A stretch of 64,000 nt of DNA from Bacteroidales bacterium (GCA_017454015.1 JAFTDW010000053.1:1-64000); one strand, 5' to 3'; counted from the stretch's first letter, positions 33,762 through 47,034 are shown. A program made the numbers and translations. Notes: generated from the sequence alone by a model not told the origin.

Positions 33762-36700
33762 TTATTCGCTTATTATTAGTTTACGGGTGTGGGTGGCTGT
33801 GGCGGTGGTTATGCGTACAAAATAGGTGCCGGCAGCCAGGTGCCCGAGGTCGAGCTGTTGTTGGCAGTTGCCTGCGCATTGCAGCACGATGGATGAGACG
33901 GTGCGCCCGTTGATGTCGTGCAGCGTCAGCGTCAACTCTCCGTCGATGTTGGCTATTGCTACCGTGGTGGATTTGTTGGCAGGGTTGGGGACTATGGCTA
34001 CCTGCGGGGCGTTGGCATCGGCGGGGTCTGTGTAGTTGGAACCTCGGTTGACGTGTAGCGGGTCGGACCAGGTGCTGACGTAGTCGGTGTCGCAGATAGC
34101 GCGTACGTAGAAGTCGAGGTTGTAGCCTGCCGTGAGGCCCGATATGGTCGTGGGGTTGTCGGTGGTTGTTACGGCGGTGCCGTTGCCGGCGGTGTAGCCG
34201 TGCGGGCCGTACTCCACCTCCCAGTTGCCGGTGTTGTTGCTGCCGCGCGTCCATCCTATGGTTGCCGAGGTGTCGGTGGCGCGGCGCAGTTGCAGGTCGG
34301 TGACGGGCTTGCATACCGATGTAGCCACGGAGACCGGTTCGGTCCAGTCGCCCGCCACGGTGTCGCCGTGGCGCAGACAGAGCGAGCGTACCATGATGTT
34401 GTAGCTCTGGCCGCTCTGCAGCCCCGAGAAGGTTGTCATGAGAGCGTCGACGGTGTCGATGCTGGAGTAGTTGTTGTTGGAGAGGCGGGCCACCCACAGG
34501 TTCTCGGTGCCGCCGCGTTCCCACGCCACGGTGATGGTGGTGCGTGTGGAGCCGAAGCGGCGCACGTTGGTGGGTTGCAGGCAGGGAGCGTCGTTGGTGG
34601 TGAAGGAGCCGTACCGCCATTCGGAGTAGGCACCCGAGCCGCAGGCTTGCCTCACGCGGTAGTCGTAGCTTGTCAGGGCCGAGAGCGAGGCTACCGTGGT
34701 GAAGGTGTCGGTGAGGGTTGTCGAGGCGGGCCAGTCGGAGTCTGTGGAGAGTTTGCAGGCGAACTCAAAGGAGTTGCCGTTGGCACGCCACGAGAGGAGG
34801 GCCTGTTCGTGGGTCACTGCAGGGTTGTTGAGGGCAGGCGCCGCGCAAGGGGTGCCGCAGCTGCCCAGCACTATGTTGGGACGCACCGACGAGCCGTTGC
34901 TCTGACCCGCATAGGAGCCGAGGTTGTAGGGGTCGGGGTTGTATCCGTCGTGGAAGAACTGCACCGTCATGCTTGTGGAGCGCTGTGTGGCGTCGAACCT
35001 GTTGGACTGCCCGCTTATGGTGCCGGTGTTGTCGTCGACAGCCACTATGAGGTTGTCGAATCCATTGTATACAAACTGGGAGTCGAGCACCACGCACGAC
35101 CAGCCGTGAGCGAAAGCTATGGGGCCGCAGTACACCATGCGCAGGCTGTCGGCCGGCACGTAGATGCCGGAGTGTGCCAGAGAGCGGCGCCATGTGTGAC
35201 CCATGTATATGGTGCAGTTGGTGCGAGAGAGCAGCGGTTTGGCCGAGGCGAGGCTGAACTGTATCTGCCCCACATTGGCTGGCCCGGAGAGTTCACTGGC
35301 GAGGTACAGCATCTCCGTGAAAGAGTAGGCGTTGGTCATGGAGATAGGGTAGGTGTTGCTGATGGTGCTTGTGCCAGGGCCGGAGAGGGAGTCGTAGTGT
35401 GTGGCTGCGCAGAGGTCGGTGTTGAAGTAGCGGTAGTCGGTCCAGCCGCTGGTGTCGCCGGTGCAGGAGCGGCGCACGCGGCAGCGGTAAGTGGTGCCGC
35501 TCCGCAGCTGCTGCATAGTGTAGGAGCCGCTGTTGAGTGCCACCGATGTGGGGTTGTTGCTGCCCAGCACCTCGTACTCGAATATGTATCTGGCGCCGGC
35601 CGCGGTGTTCCATGTCGCCGAGGCGGAGGTGGAGCCCACGCTGCCGAGCGCAAGCCCCGTGGGCTGGTGGCAGGTGTTGTAGTTAACACGGATGTCGTCA
35701 ATGGCTCCCGGAGGGCCTATGAACTGGCCTGTGGTGCCAGTGTTCATCGACTGGTTGTACCAGTAGAAACCGAGGCGGTGGGTACCCTGCACGGTGTCGA
35801 AGTAGTAGGTGTGTTCCGTCCAAAGAGTATCCATGTGGAGTATCTCCCTGCAGGTGTGGTTGCCGGTGAGGCTGCCCCAGGGCGAGAGCAGGAGGGAGTT
35901 GCCGGTGACGAGAGGTGTGGCGGGGTCTTCGAGGAAGAGTCCCACGCCGTCGTAGTTGCCGTTGGCCGAGCCGCCTACGCGCACTTTGAAGCGCAGCACC
36001 ACGTTGGTGTCGGCAGGTCCGAAGTCAATGTCGCGGTAGGCTGTGGCGTTCACCGTGCCGGCGCGAGTGCTGTTGCTCACGCCGCCGTCGGCGCTCACGT
36101 AGAGCGAGTGCGATGGCGAGGCATAGGTGGCGGTGCCGCGGTACCAGTTGATGTCGGTGTTGGTGATAGTCTGCCAGTTTTGGCTCTCGGTGCTGTTCTC
36201 GAAGTCGCACCGGTAGGGTAGTGTGGCGGGGATCTGCAAGGTGGTGAAGCTCCCAGGAGTCCAGGCAAAGTATGATGTGTCGCCGTTGATGCAGATGGAG
36301 CGCACGTTGAAGGTGTAGTCTGTGGCGGGTTGCAGCCCTTGCAGGGTGTATGGGTTGGAGGTGGCGAGCACCGTGGTGGTCGTAGCCGAGCCTACGGCCT
36401 GGTACTGCACAGCCCACAAGTAGGCGGAGCTTGAGGAGCGCCAGCCAACGGTTGCCGAGGTGGCGCTTGTCGAGTTGCAGTAGAGCGAGTCGGCGCGGCC
36501 GCATGTGGTGCTGCGGCCAAGCGACACGTTGTCGATGTATATTGCGCAACTCGGCGTGCCGCTGCCCGTGGTGTATGTGTAGAAGGTCACATACTCGCCG
36601 CTGCCGTAGTATGTGTAGAACGGCACGGTGTGGGTTGCCAGAGTGCCCGTTGCCGCTGCGGTTATGGTGTCTATGGGGGTGAAGGAGGTGAAGTCGCCAA

Positions 36701-39629
36701 GCAATGAGGAGATGCCCACCACGAGGTGCGACGCTCCCGTGGTGCTGCCCATGTCTATCATGTCGAAGGTAACCTCGCACTGGTTGAGCGAAATTAGCGA
36801 GAAGTCGGCTGCCGGCATCATGGCGAAAGGCCTGATATTAGTGCCGCTGCTGCGGAAATAGAGAGCCGGGCTGGTGCGTCCGCCGCCGTTGAGTTGGGCA
36901 ATGGAGGGGTAGCCCGTCTGGTAGCCTGTGCCGTCGTAGGTGGCGCAGTGCCAGCATCTCGGCGTGGTGCCCGTAGCGGTACCCCAGCGGTCGAAGTTCT
37001 CCTCTATGGGCAGAGTCATGGCTCCGCACTGTGTGGTGACGGTGGCGAGGTACGACCAGTTGCTTGTCTCGCCGCTGCTGCACAGCGTGCGCACATAGAG
37101 ATCGTAGGTTGTGGCTGCCAGCAGTCCGCTTATGGCGTAGCTGGTGTCCATATAGACCTGCCTTGTGGAGCCGTTGCCATGGGCAAAGCCGTGGGGGCCG
37201 TATTCCACTTCGTAGTTAAGCGTGGTAGAGCCGTTCCAGCTAAGGTATATGGAGTCCGCCGTGGCGTAGGTGTTGGTTATTGCGGGGCGTTGGCAGGCGT
37301 GGTAATAGTCCACCTCGATGCCGTCGATGTAGGGGGTGCTGCGCAGCGTCTGCGGTGTGACTATGGCCAGGCGGCCCTCCATGCCTGCCGCCGCTGTCAG
37401 CGGCAACTCGTACTGGTACCACCCTTTGTGTGGGGCTGCCACGCTATGGAGGATTCTGAAAGTGGAGAAGTTGTCGGGGTCGCTTATCACGCCCACGAGG
37501 ACACCGTGGTCATAGAGTGTGTCGGGGCGGTATAGTGAGAAAGCCAGTGTCAGGCTGTCGAGGGGGGCGGCCAGCACGGGTAGCACTATGCCCGAGAAGT
37601 TGCCCTGTAGCGAGCCGAGGTAGAGGCTGCGCGAGCCGTCGTAGGCGTAGCTTGTGGAGGAGTAGGGCATGTATGAGGTCGAGGTGGTGTTGTAAATCTT
37701 GCGCCAACAGGCAGGGGCTGCTGTGGAGCCCGACGTGCCCCATGTCTCGAAGCTCTCGGAGAAGGGCAGCGTGGCTGGTGTGCAGGTAGTGGTGAACTGT
37801 GCCGTTCCGTTGTAGGTGACTCCCTGGCAGGTGTGGCTCACGCGCACATCGTACCGCGTGTTGGGGCTGAGGCCTGTGAGGGTTGTCGAGGTGGATGTCG
37901 TAGAGGTGCTTAGTGTAATCCACGAAGGGTCGCCTGAGGCGCGGTAGCTCACGTCCCAGCTGCTCTCGTTGTAGCCTGGCAGCCATAGCAGGTCGGCGCT
38001 GTTGTGGCTCAGGCTGCGCACCACCACTTGCGGCGTGCCGCAGGTGGTGGTTATGCCGCATTTGAGGAACTGCATGTTGTTGCGGTTGCTGCTGGTGTAG
38101 CGCGACGAGGGCACGCCGCTCATGGCACTGCTGCTGTAGTAGTTGACGGCGCGGCCCGATGTTGAGTGGCCGTAGAAGGTGTAAGCGGAGCCGTTGTAGC
38201 TGCCCGAGAGGTCCTCCACGGTCACCACCACATGGTTGCGACCGTTGTAGTGGAACGGAGCCTCGTTGAACAGGTAGTAGTTCCAGCCATTGCGGGCATT
38301 GAGGGGGCCGCTGTAGACCAGTGTCTGGCTCGACAGCGGCAAATAGCCGGTGAGCGAGCTGGCTGTGGTGTGCCCCATGTATATGCGCACGTTGTTTTTT
38401 GCCGTGGTGGGCGAGCTGTAGGCGTATTGGAAGCCAATGCCCACCACATCGCATGCACCCGTGTCGAACTCCGAAGCCATTATCATCTGTTCGCTGAACG
38501 AGTAGTTGTAGTTGTTGTTGACGGGTATTGCGCTGGTGGTGTTGGTGCCGTTGCCCACACTGATAGTGTCGTTGGTGTTTATCTGTGAGCATATCAGCTC
38601 CTTGGTGCTGAACAGTATGGTGTCCCAATCGAGGAAAGAGCCGTCGTAGCACATAGGCTGCACACGCAGCAGGTAAGGCTCGTTGATGCCCAGGTTGTCA
38701 AAGCGTGCTTCGCGCTCCATGGTCGAGACGGACTGTATATTGCCAGTGCTGTCGACAAGTTCCAAGTCGTAGCTTGCGGGGACGCCCATGGCGGGGTTTA
38801 GGAGCTGCCAAGTGGCGTAGGCCGCAGTGGGTGCGCGCACTATCTCCACGTCGGTGATAGGGGAGCAGGGCGGCATGGGTTCGCAGCCCACAAAAAGCTC
38901 GAAGCCGCTGTAGGCGGAGCCTCCGGTGTATGGTTCGAAGCGTATGGTGATAGGTCCTTGGGTCGACACCATGTGCGGTATTGTGGCGTTGCCATAGTAG
39001 TGTCCCATAAGGGTTCCGCCTATTCCCGCGCCGTCGTAGATGTAAAGACCGTACGACGCGTTGTTGTAGCACGACAGGGTGCCGTGTATTGTGACGAGCG
39101 AGTTGGCGGAAGGATACACCGTCAGGGTGCTGTAGGCTCCCGAGGAGTAGGGTATGCTGTAGTTGCCGTTGCGGCCTCCGTCGTCGTATATGGCGCCGCC
39201 GCACAGCTGCACCGTCTGAGCCACCGCCCCCACGGCTGCCGGACGCATCCTTACGGAGCCCGGCACAAAGTCGACAGGTCCCTGCCATTGGCTGTAGGCC
39301 GAGCCGCAGTCGCTGCGCACAAAGACCTGGTAGAGCATGCCGCCCTGCAGGTATGGCAGTTGTTGGATGGTGTCCCATGCACCGTATATTATGGTGGTGG
39401 CAGTGTCGGGGTCGAAACCTGCGAGGCCGTAGGCAACGTCCCACGACGTGATGCTGAGGTCGGGGTTGGTCCACGACACCACCACGCTGTCGGCGCGTTC
39501 CATGCTTTCTATCCTCACCAAGGTGGGGCGGGCACACCCCTGTGCTAACAGAGGCTTCACGCCAGCCAGCAGGAGCAGTAGGGTGGACAGGAAGAGTAGT
39601 TTTCTTATCTTCTGCACGTTATTAATCAT
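33762..39629 (-). CDS. Giant T9SS-secreted modular protein (Fn3, CUB-like, anchor-J)
   Basis: 1955 aa. Signal peptide to about residue 29. Then fibronectin-III-like modules (first at 33-120), a CUB-like domain near 140-250 ([20 protein letters not shown]), two homologous T9SS-associated modules near 360-530 and 1415-1590 ([12 protein letters not shown] and [12 protein letters not shown]), and three choice-of-anchor-J modules beginning [12 protein letters not shown] (about 620), [12 protein letters not shown] (about 870) and [11 protein letters not shown] (about 1138), separated by Fn3 units. A type A sorting domain ([20 protein letters not shown] onward) ends it. Very rich in Thr and Ser. Probably a cell-surface adhesin or substrate-binding protein; no catalytic motif was recognised. 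Confidence 0.85.
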   Translation of the reverse strand: MINNVQKIRKLLFLSTLLLLLAGVKPLLAQGCARPTLVRIESMERADSVVVSWTNPDLSITSWDVAYGLAGFDPDTATTIIYGAWDTIQQLPYLQGGMLYQVFVRSDCGSAYSQWQGPVDFVPGSVRMRPAAVGAVAQTVQLCGGAIYDDGGRNGNYSIPYSSGAYSTLTVYPSANSLVTIHGTLSCYNNASYGLYIYDGAGIGGTLMGHYYGNATIPHMVSTQGPITIRFEPYTGGSAYSGFELFVGCEPMPPCSPITDVEIVRAPTAAYATWQLLNPAMGVPASYDLELVDSTGNIQSVSTMEREARFDNLGINEPYLLRVQPMCYDGSFLDWDTILFSTKELICSQINTNDTISVGNGTNTTSAIPVNNNYNYSFSEQMIMASEFDTGACDVVGIGFQYAYSSPTTAKNNVRIYMGHTTASSLTGYLPLSSQTLVYSGPLNARNGWNYYLFNEAPFHYNGRNHVVVTVEDLSGSYNGSAYTFYGHSTSGRAVNYYSSSAMSGVPSSRYTSSNRNNMQFLKCGITTTCGTPQVVVRSLSHNSADLLWLPGYNESSWDVSYRASGDPSWITLSTSTTSTSTTLTGLSPNTRYDVRVSHTCQGVTYNGTAQFTTTCTPATLPFSESFETWGTSGSTAAPACWRKIYNTTSTSYMPYSSTSYAYDGSRSLYLGSLQGNFSGIVLPVLAAPLDSLTLAFSLYRPDTLYDHGVLVGVISDPDNFSTFRILHSVAAPHKGWYQYELPLTAAAGMEGRLAIVTPQTLRSTPYIDGIEVDYYHACQRPAITNTYATADSIYLSWNGSTTLNYEVEYGPHGFAHGNGSTRQVYMDTSYAISGLLAATTYDLYVRTLCSSGETSNWSYLATVTTQCGAMTLPIEENFDRWGTATGTTPRCWHCATYDGTGYQTGYPSIAQLNGGGRTSPALYFRSSGTNIRPFAMMPAADFSLISLNQCEVTFDMIDMGSTTGASHLVVGISSLLGDFTSFTPIDTITAAATGTLATHTVPFYTYYGSGEYVTFYTYTTGSGTPSCAIYIDNVSLGRSTTCGRADSLYCNSTSATSATVGWRSSSSAYLWAVQYQAVGSATTTTVLATSNPYTLQGLQPATDYTFNVRSICINGDTSYFAWTPGSFTTLQIPATLPYRCDFENSTESQNWQTITNTDINWYRGTATYASPSHSLYVSADGGVSNSTRAGTVNATAYRDIDFGPADTNVVLRFKVRVGGSANGNYDGVGLFLEDPATPLVTGNSLLLSPWGSLTGNHTCREILHMDTLWTEHTYYFDTVQGTHRLGFYWYNQSMNTGTTGQFIGPPGAIDDIRVNYNTCHQPTGLALGSVGSTSASATWNTAAGARYIFEYEVLGSNNPTSVALNSGSYTMQQLRSGTTYRCRVRRSCTGDTSGWTDYRYFNTDLCAATHYDSLSGPGTSTISNTYPISMTNAYSFTEMLYLASELSGPANVGQIQFSLASAKPLLSRTNCTIYMGHTWRRSLAHSGIYVPADSLRMVYCGPIAFAHGWSCVVLDSQFVYNGFDNLIVAVDDNTGTISGQSNRFDATQRSTSMTVQFFHDGYNPDPYNLGSYAGQSNGSSVRPNIVLGSCGTPCAAPALNNPAVTHEQALLSWRANGNSFEFACKLSTDSDWPASTTLTDTFTTVASLSALTSYDYRVRQACGSGAYSEWRYGSFTTNDAPCLQPTNVRRFGSTRTTITVAWERGGTENLWVARLSNNNYSSIDTVDALMTTFSGLQSGQSYNIMVRSLCLRHGDTVAGDWTEPVSVATSVCKPVTDLQLRRATDTSATIGWTRGSNNTGNWEVEYGPHGYTAGNGTAVTTTDNPTTISGLTAGYNLDFYVRAICDTDYVSTWSDPLHVNRGSNYTDPADANAPQVAIVPNPANKSTTVAIANIDGELTLTLHDINGRTVSSIVLQCAGNCQQQLDLGHLAAGTYFVRITTATATHTRKLIISE

Positions 39630-39635
39630 CGAAAA

Positions 39636-41639
<2,004 letters not shown>

Positions 41640-41721
41640 ATTCTGGTTGTTTTAGTTTTTTTGATTTCGTTATTTCGTCATCGCGGCATTTCGTGTCGTG
41701 TTGTCGCGGCGTTTTATGGTC

Positions 41722-44118
41722 TTAGAAGTTGATGGTCACGCCCACTTCGAGGCGGGGAAGGTTGAGGTTGAAATTTGTGGGGTTGAGCTCCATGGTCTGC
41801 GGCTTGTCGGCGCCTATGCCTGTCAGCAGGTAGCGGGCGTATACTCCCATCACGTCGTATACAATGCGGGTCGTTACGCCCCAGTTCCAGCGGTAGCTGT
41901 CGGCGTACTTGGGGTTGCTGAAGGAGTGGGTCTCGTAGTTGCAGTACAGCGGGTCTCCGAACTCCACGGTGTATTTGTACCAGCTGTAGGAGCCGAATAT
42001 GCCGAGGTCCCAGTGGAGGCCGTTGTGCATAGAGCCGCCCGGCACGAAACGTATGCGCTGGAACAGCTCCAGCGAGAGGTCGGAGCGCAGCATGTCTTTC
42101 CGCTCCACATGGGTGTTGGTGCCCGCGGAGTTGGGGATGACAGTGTTAAGCAGGGCGTCGAGCTGGTTGTTGGTTGTTGTTGTGAGCGAGTAGCGGCTCA
42201 TGCCGTATTCGGCGCCCCAGCCGAGGCAGTACCATTTCCTGCCCACGCTGCGCATAAGGCGGAAGCCCACCCGGTTGGAGGGCGACCAGAAGCGGAGCTC
42301 CTGTTCGTCGGCCTGGCTCTTGATGTTGACGCCCAGCTGGTAGTACACATCGGAGCGGTACAGGTTGTTGGCGCCCCAGTTGGAGGTCTTGTTGTCGTCA
42401 ATGTCGCGGTCGAGATGGGTGGTGTATTCGTAGGTTTGGTTGCCTTCGGCATCAAGCAGGTGGTAGCGCAGGGCCATGCTGACGTTGCCCGACTCCTTCA
42501 TCTTGCGGTTCTCGTCGGCGGTGAGGGTTATCTGCTGTGTGTAGCCGCCGATGTGTATGTTGAGGGTGCGGTCCACTACGCACGACTTGGCAATCTCAAG
42601 CTTGTGCTGAGTGGTGAAGTTCTCCACCTCGATGTTGGCGTATTCATAAAGCTTGCCGTCTTTCTGCTGCACGTTGAAGAACACCGGCACGTTGGCCATG
42701 TCTTTGAGCGGCACTATGAGTATGTTGTCGCTTGTCTTTTCAACGCGGAAGGTGGCTTCGCTTTTTTTCGGTGTAGCCTCTGTGAAGAAGCTGGCCTGCG
42801 GCACGCCGTAGCCAAAGGCATAGTCGTAGTAGGGGTAGAGGTCGGCGGAGTGCTCTATCTCGGCTTTCATCTGCATGGCGGTATAGCCTTTACGGAGCTG
42901 CCAGGCGCATGCTGCGAAGCCGCTGGTGAGTGGGCAGCTGAAGCTGGTGCCGTAGGCCGTGGTGGTGGCGTCGAGGTCGTTGTGGTCGGCCACCACGGCA
43001 TGGCCAAAGGCGCATACGTTGGGTTTAAGCCTGCCGTCGGCGCTCGGGCCGTAGGAGCTGAAGCTTATGTGCTGGTAGTGCAGCAGGTCGTCGGTGATGC
43101 CGCCCACGCATATCACGCTGTCGGCGTCAGCAGGGGTTATGATGGTCTTCCAGCTGCGGTCGTCGCCCTCGTTGCCTGCCGAGTTGCACACCAGCATGCC
43201 CTTGCGGGCTGCGAGGTTGCCGGCCTTGGCAACATACGAGGTGCCGTCCATGTCCTTGGTGAAGTGCCTGTCGGCGCCGTAGCCCAGCGAGCTGCTGATG
43301 ATGTTGGCTCCGTGCTTGTCGGCACGCTCCACGGCCATGAGCCACCACACCTCCTCCTTGAAAGGCTCCGGCTCCACCTCGGTGCGGTAGAGCATGAACT
43401 CCGAGCCTGTGGCCAGTCCCAGCTGGCGGCCGTTAATGACGCCGGTGATGCACGAGAGGGTCATGGTGCCGTGGCTGTTCCATCCGTACACGTCGTCTTT
43501 CTTGTTGGGAAAGTTCCACGTGTCAACTATGCGGTTGCCGTCGCGCAGGTGCTGGAAGGCTTTGTGCTTGTCCACGTTGGGGAAGCCGCCGTCGAACACC
43601 GCTATGCGTATACCCTTGCCGTCGATGCCTTTGTCGCGGAAGAGCTGTCCCTGCATGCGCACCAGCTGGTCTTCGAGGGTGTCCTGCTCTTTTTCTATGC
43701 TGCGGGTGTTTGTGCGGCTTTTGTTAATCCAGTTGTGGCGCGCCGCAGCCATCTGCATGTCGGTGGCTATGAGCTGCACACGCTTCACGTAGGGCAGTGC
43801 CGCGATGCGCTCTATCTGTTCGGTGGTGGCCATCACCGCCATGGCGTTGAGCCAGCGGCTCTGTCCCACCTCTTCCTCGGCTATGGCGTTGACGCCGTCG
43901 GTGTAGCTGCCGGTGAGGGGGTAGTTGCTGATGTCGTGGAGGTCGGCGCCGCAGTCGCGGTAACGCTCAATGGCTTTGGCGTCGAAATAGCTGTAAGGGT
44001 CAAAGACCGAACCCTGCTTGTCGGTCAGGAAAACCCAGTAGCACGACTGTGCCACAACATCTGCCACTCCGCAGCACAACAATGCCGTCAGAGCCAATAC
44101 GCTGACAATCTTTTTCAT
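41722..44118 (-). CDS. Subtilase (S8) with probable C-terminal outer-membrane barrel
   Basis: 798 aa. Signal peptide MKKIVSVLALTALLCCGVADVVAQ, a roughly 100-residue prodomain, then a subtilisin domain with Asp176 (AVFDGGFPN), His216 (NSHGTM), oxyanion Asn316 (NSAGNEG) and Ser392 (GTSFSCPLTSG). Residues 420-560 are beta-rich. The last 240 residues alternate polar and aromatic strands (LFQRIRFVPGG, YSWYKYTVEFGDPLYC, YARYLLTGIGAD) and end GVTINF with a terminal Phe, as outer-membrane barrel proteins do. No T9SS domain is present, so it may anchor itself like an autotransporter. A -7 box lies at 44161-44168. Confidence 0.8.
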   Translation of the reverse strand: MKKIVSVLALTALLCCGVADVVAQSCYWVFLTDKQGSVFDPYSYFDAKAIERYRDCGADLHDISNYPLTGSYTDGVNAIAEEEVGQSRWLNAMAVMATTEQIERIAALPYVKRVQLIATDMQMAAARHNWINKSRTNTRSIEKEQDTLEDQLVRMQGQLFRDKGIDGKGIRIAVFDGGFPNVDKHKAFQHLRDGNRIVDTWNFPNKKDDVYGWNSHGTMTLSCITGVINGRQLGLATGSEFMLYRTEVEPEPFKEEVWWLMAVERADKHGANIISSSLGYGADRHFTKDMDGTSYVAKAGNLAARKGMLVCNSAGNEGDDRSWKTIITPADADSVICVGGITDDLLHYQHISFSSYGPSADGRLKPNVCAFGHAVVADHNDLDATTTAYGTSFSCPLTSGFAACAWQLRKGYTAMQMKAEIEHSADLYPYYDYAFGYGVPQASFFTEATPKKSEATFRVEKTSDNILIVPLKDMANVPVFFNVQQKDGKLYEYANIEVENFTTQHKLEIAKSCVVDRTLNIHIGGYTQQITLTADENRKMKESGNVSMALRYHLLDAEGNQTYEYTTHLDRDIDDNKTSNWGANNLYRSDVYYQLGVNIKSQADEQELRFWSPSNRVGFRLMRSVGRKWYCLGWGAEYGMSRYSLTTTTNNQLDALLNTVIPNSAGTNTHVERKDMLRSDLSLELFQRIRFVPGGSMHNGLHWDLGIFGSYSWYKYTVEFGDPLYCNYETHSFSNPKYADSYRWNWGVTTRIVYDVMGVYARYLLTGIGADKPQTMELNPTNFNLNLPRLEVGVTINF

Positions 44119-44160
44119 AAAACTGTTTTATGTTTATTATAGATGTTATTGTACAATATG

Positions 44161-44168
44161 CAAAGATA
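44161..44168 (-). promoter_or_regulatory. -7 box of the subtilase gene
   Basis: TATCTTTG on the minus strand, 43 nt before the start codon; no clear -33. Confidence 0.45.
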
Positions 44169-44221
44169 ACGTTTTTTCCCCAATTAATCAGTTATTTCGG
44201 TCACACTAAAAGAAAGTTTTG

Positions 44222-44229
44222 TATATTTG
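44222..44229 (+). promoter_or_regulatory. -7 box of the C10 protease gene
   Basis: TATATTTG 54 nt before the start codon, divergent from the subtilase promoter. Confidence 0.5.
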
Positions 44230-44283
44230 CATAGGATTATGCTCTATGTGATTTCTTTATAAATGCAAGTAAATCAATAAAAT

Positions 44284-45702
44284 ATGAAATCCAGGTTTCC
44301 CGTTTTCTTTGCCCTGATGGCAATGTTGTCGTTCTCTTCGTTCGCCAAGCCTGTGGATAAAGCCACGGCTTGCAAAGTGGCCACCCACTTCTACGCCATG
44401 AAATTCAGGCAGGCACCCGAGTCGTTGACCTATACAATCGAATACGAGGCCCCCTCGCTTAGTGGCGAAAAGGGGTCCGCCCCAAGTTTCTATGTCGTCA
44501 ATTTCAATTCCGAGGGTTTTGTCATTGTGGCAGGCGACGACGCGGTGCAACCTGTCTTGGCCTACTCCAACGAAGGAGCCTTTATTGCGGAGAATATGCC
44601 GGCCAATGTCCGCTTCTTTCTGAATGGGTACACCGAGGAGATTGGTTACATGGTCAACAACCAGCAGTCTGTTGACAGTGATGTTCAGAGGCAGTGGCAA
44701 GCACTGCTCTCCGATGAGGCGCCCGCGCCCAAGGACAGGACTGTGGTGGTGGAGCCGTTGCTTGGCAACAACAAGTGGGCCCAGACCATGTACTACAACG
44801 ACCGCTGTCCTGTCGATACCACAGGACACACAGCCTACGGCGGACATGCCGCTGTGGGCTGCGGCGCCATTGTCATGGGGCAGGTGATGCGTTACTGGCG
44901 CTTCCCTGTCACGGGCACCGGTGCCCGTTCCTACAGCAGCAGCCGCTACGGCAGGCTCTCAGCCAACTTCGGCACCACAACCTACCATTACAAGAACATG
45001 CCCGACGAGTTCACCTCAAGGTATCATCCCGACAGCTGTGTGGATGCTGTCGCCACTCTGCTGTATCACTGTGGTGTTGCCGTCAAGATGAACTACGGCC
45101 CGTCAGCGAGTGTGGCCAACTCCAACAACATAGTATCCGCGCTCTCAACCTATTTTGGGTATCCCAACACCGTGCAATATATCGAGCGGGGAAATGCCTC
45201 CTCCACGGTGTGGCTCAATTATTTGAAAGGGGAACTCGACGATGGTGCGCCGTTTATGTATGGGGGTAGCGGAAACTATGGCGGACATGTATGGACTTGC
45301 GACGGGTATCAGGACAACGACTATTTCCATTTCAACTGGGGCTGGGGAGGGCAGCAGAACGGCTATTACGCCCTCACCAACTGCAGCTCATACGGGTTCA
45401 ACAGCAATCACGCCATCATTATAGGCATCCGTGGCCCCGAGTTGCCCACTGCTGTATCTGGACATTGTGCGGACGAGGTCAAGGTCTTTCCCAATCCTTC
45501 CAATGGTGTTGTGTATGTCAGAGCCGAGGCGCAGCCCGTGATGGAGCTGCAGGTTTTCGACATATCAGGGAAGATGCTTCTCCGCAAAGGCGTGAACGGC
45601 AGCGCTTTTTCCGTTGATTTGTCGACCTACGCCCCTGGTGCTTACATACTTCGTATGGTCACAGAGAAAGGCGTCAAAACAAGCAGAATCGTAAAAAAGT
45701 AG
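44284..45702 (+). CDS. C10 cysteine protease (streptopain type) with T9SS domain
   Basis: 472 aa. Signal peptide of about 21 residues, a Spi-like inhibitory propeptide (FYVVNFNSEGFVIVAGDDAV), then the C10 protease with Cys193 (AAVGCGAIVMGQVMRYW) and His335 (YGGHVWTCDGYQ), and FNWGWGGQQNGYY. The last 75 residues (VFPNPSNGVVYVRAEAQ to RIVKK) are a T9SS sorting domain. It is related to prtT and interpain A of oral Bacteroidales, which degrade host proteins. It is expected to be an activated surface or extracellular protease. Confidence 0.92.
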   Translation: MKSRFPVFFALMAMLSFSSFAKPVDKATACKVATHFYAMKFRQAPESLTYTIEYEAPSLSGEKGSAPSFYVVNFNSEGFVIVAGDDAVQPVLAYSNEGAFIAENMPANVRFFLNGYTEEIGYMVNNQQSVDSDVQRQWQALLSDEAPAPKDRTVVVEPLLGNNKWAQTMYYNDRCPVDTTGHTAYGGHAAVGCGAIVMGQVMRYWRFPVTGTGARSYSSSRYGRLSANFGTTTYHYKNMPDEFTSRYHPDSCVDAVATLLYHCGVAVKMNYGPSASVANSNNIVSALSTYFGYPNTVQYIERGNASSTVWLNYLKGELDDGAPFMYGGSGNYGGHVWTCDGYQDNDYFHFNWGWGGQQNGYYALTNCSSYGFNSNHAIIIGIRGPELPTAVSGHCADEVKVFPNPSNGVVYVRAEAQPVMELQVFDISGKMLLRKGVNGSAFSVDLSTYAPGAYILRMVTEKGVKTSRIVKK

Positions 45703-45735
45703 CGATTAGTGTTAGGTGGCAGAGCAACTGCGACA

Positions 45736-46875
45736 TCAGAATATTTCGCCACCCCACAACATTTTCAGGAAATCCAGTATATAAATGAGTTCCGTGTCCC
45801 CCGACTTGCGCGTCACGGGGTCGAGCGACACAAGTATAAGGCGGCAATCCGGATGCTCTTCCTTGAAGGCCGCGAGACCTTTTTTGTGTTTACTCTCGAC
45901 ATGTTCCGTGGACTTGATCTCTATGGCCGCTTCGGCATTGCCGATAACGGCGTCAACCTCTTTTTGGTCGTAGGTGTGCCAATAGGAGATGGCGTTCCTC
46001 TTGTCGTTGTATCCTTTATAGGCGATGATTTCCTGCATCACGAAGTGCTCGAAAGCGTGCCCGTATTCATCAGTGCCACGTCTCAAGGCGTGACGCCCCA
46101 TCAGATAGTTGGCTAACCCTACATCAAAATAATAGAACTTGGGAGCCTGGACAATCTTCCGCTTGATTTCTTTTCTGAAAGCGGGAATCTCGTACCCAAT
46201 AAGCGTATCATAAAGGATTTGGAAGTACGACTTGACTGTTTTGGCCGAAACGCCGCAGTCGGAAGCAATGTTGGAATAGTTCAGCATCTCTCCGTCGGAG
46301 ATGGCAGCCACTTCCATAAAGCGTTCAAAGGCGTCGAGTTCCCTTACCTCACCCTCTTTGCGAATTTCTTCATCGAGATACACTTTCACATAGCCAGACA
46401 GTCGCCTGGAGGCATCCTCCACCATATAGTGTCGGGGTATCATGCCGTTCTGTACAGCCCTGTCAATCTGGAAGTCTGTCACCTCAGGCCATACAAGTGG
46501 ATACAGCGTCTCTGGTATGGCGCGCCCACCGAGTGTGTTTGCTCCTGAGCGTTTGAGCTTTCTTGAACTGGAGCCGCTGAGGATGAAAAACAAGCCACGC
46601 TCTACCATCAAGGAATGCACAACGTCAAGCAGTTCAGGGACTTTCTGAATCTCATCCACTATGACCAAAGTACCGGCAGGCTTGCCTTGTAGAGCATCCC
46701 ATAAGGTGTTGGGGTTCAACTTAAAGGCCTTTCTCACGCCCGGATTAAGCAAATCGTAATATACAGCCTCTTTGAATCGAGTTTTCAAAAGGGTGGACTT
46801 GCCTGTCTGACGTGCTCCAAACAGAAACATACCTTCGTCCAACCTGCTTTCAATATCAAATATTCTCTTGTACAT
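45736..46875 (-). CDS. AAA ATPase with DUF4143 domain
   Basis: 379 aa. Walker A GARQTGKST near residue 21, Walker B TLVIVDEIQK near 70, sensor SGSSSRKLKR. A winged-helix part (YSNIASDCGVSAKTVKSYFQIL) follows, then the DUF4143 nuclease-like end with EVDAVIGNAEAAIEIKS. These archaeal-type ATPases are frequent in Bacteroidetes and often patchy; the role (stress or defence) is unknown. A near-palindrome lies 27-52 nt before the start. A truncated relative is at 19401-19790. Confidence 0.87.
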   Translation of the reverse strand: MYKRIFDIESRLDEGMFLFGARQTGKSTLLKTRFKEAVYYDLLNPGVRKAFKLNPNTLWDALQGKPAGTLVIVDEIQKVPELLDVVHSLMVERGLFFILSGSSSRKLKRSGANTLGGRAIPETLYPLVWPEVTDFQIDRAVQNGMIPRHYMVEDASRRLSGYVKVYLDEEIRKEGEVRELDAFERFMEVAAISDGEMLNYSNIASDCGVSAKTVKSYFQILYDTLIGYEIPAFRKEIKRKIVQAPKFYYFDVGLANYLMGRHALRRGTDEYGHAFEHFVMQEIIAYKGYNDKRNAISYWHTYDQKEVDAVIGNAEAAIEIKSTEHVESKHKKGLAAFKEEHPDCRLILVSLDPVTRKSGDTELIYILDFLKMLWGGEIF

Positions 46876-46901
46876 ATTTTTCCGAAAATTTAAGAGTATA
46901 T

Positions 46902-46927
46902 TCCCGATTTTTATATAAAATTCGGGA
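46902..46927. promoter_or_regulatory. 26-bp near-perfect palindrome before the DUF4143 gene
   Basis: TCCCGA and TCGGGA flank the palindromic centre TTTTATATAAAA, with a single mismatched pair. It lies 27 nt upstream of the start codon and is placed like an operator or a leader hairpin. Confidence 0.5.
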
Positions 46928-47026
46928 GTATGATTCCGATATTTATGTTGTTTTCAAACCCTTCTTTAATAATTATTTATCTTTATTTCAAATAGTTCTA
47001 CAATTTATAGGCACAATATTCCACTG

Positions 47027-47034
47027 CAAATATA
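47027..47034 (-). promoter_or_regulatory. Possible -7 box for the DUF4143 gene
   Basis: TATATTTG on the minus strand, about 150 nt before the start codon. It would place the palindrome in the transcribed leader. Confidence 0.4.

Noticed and set aside
34200..36221. 673-codon plus-strand frame
   Set aside because: Antisense of the giant T9SS gene, with the Val/Gly/Ala-rich look of a shadow frame.
41698..44142. 814-codon plus-strand frame across the subtilase gene
   Set aside because: Shadow of the clearly coding minus strand, where the catalytic triad is intact.
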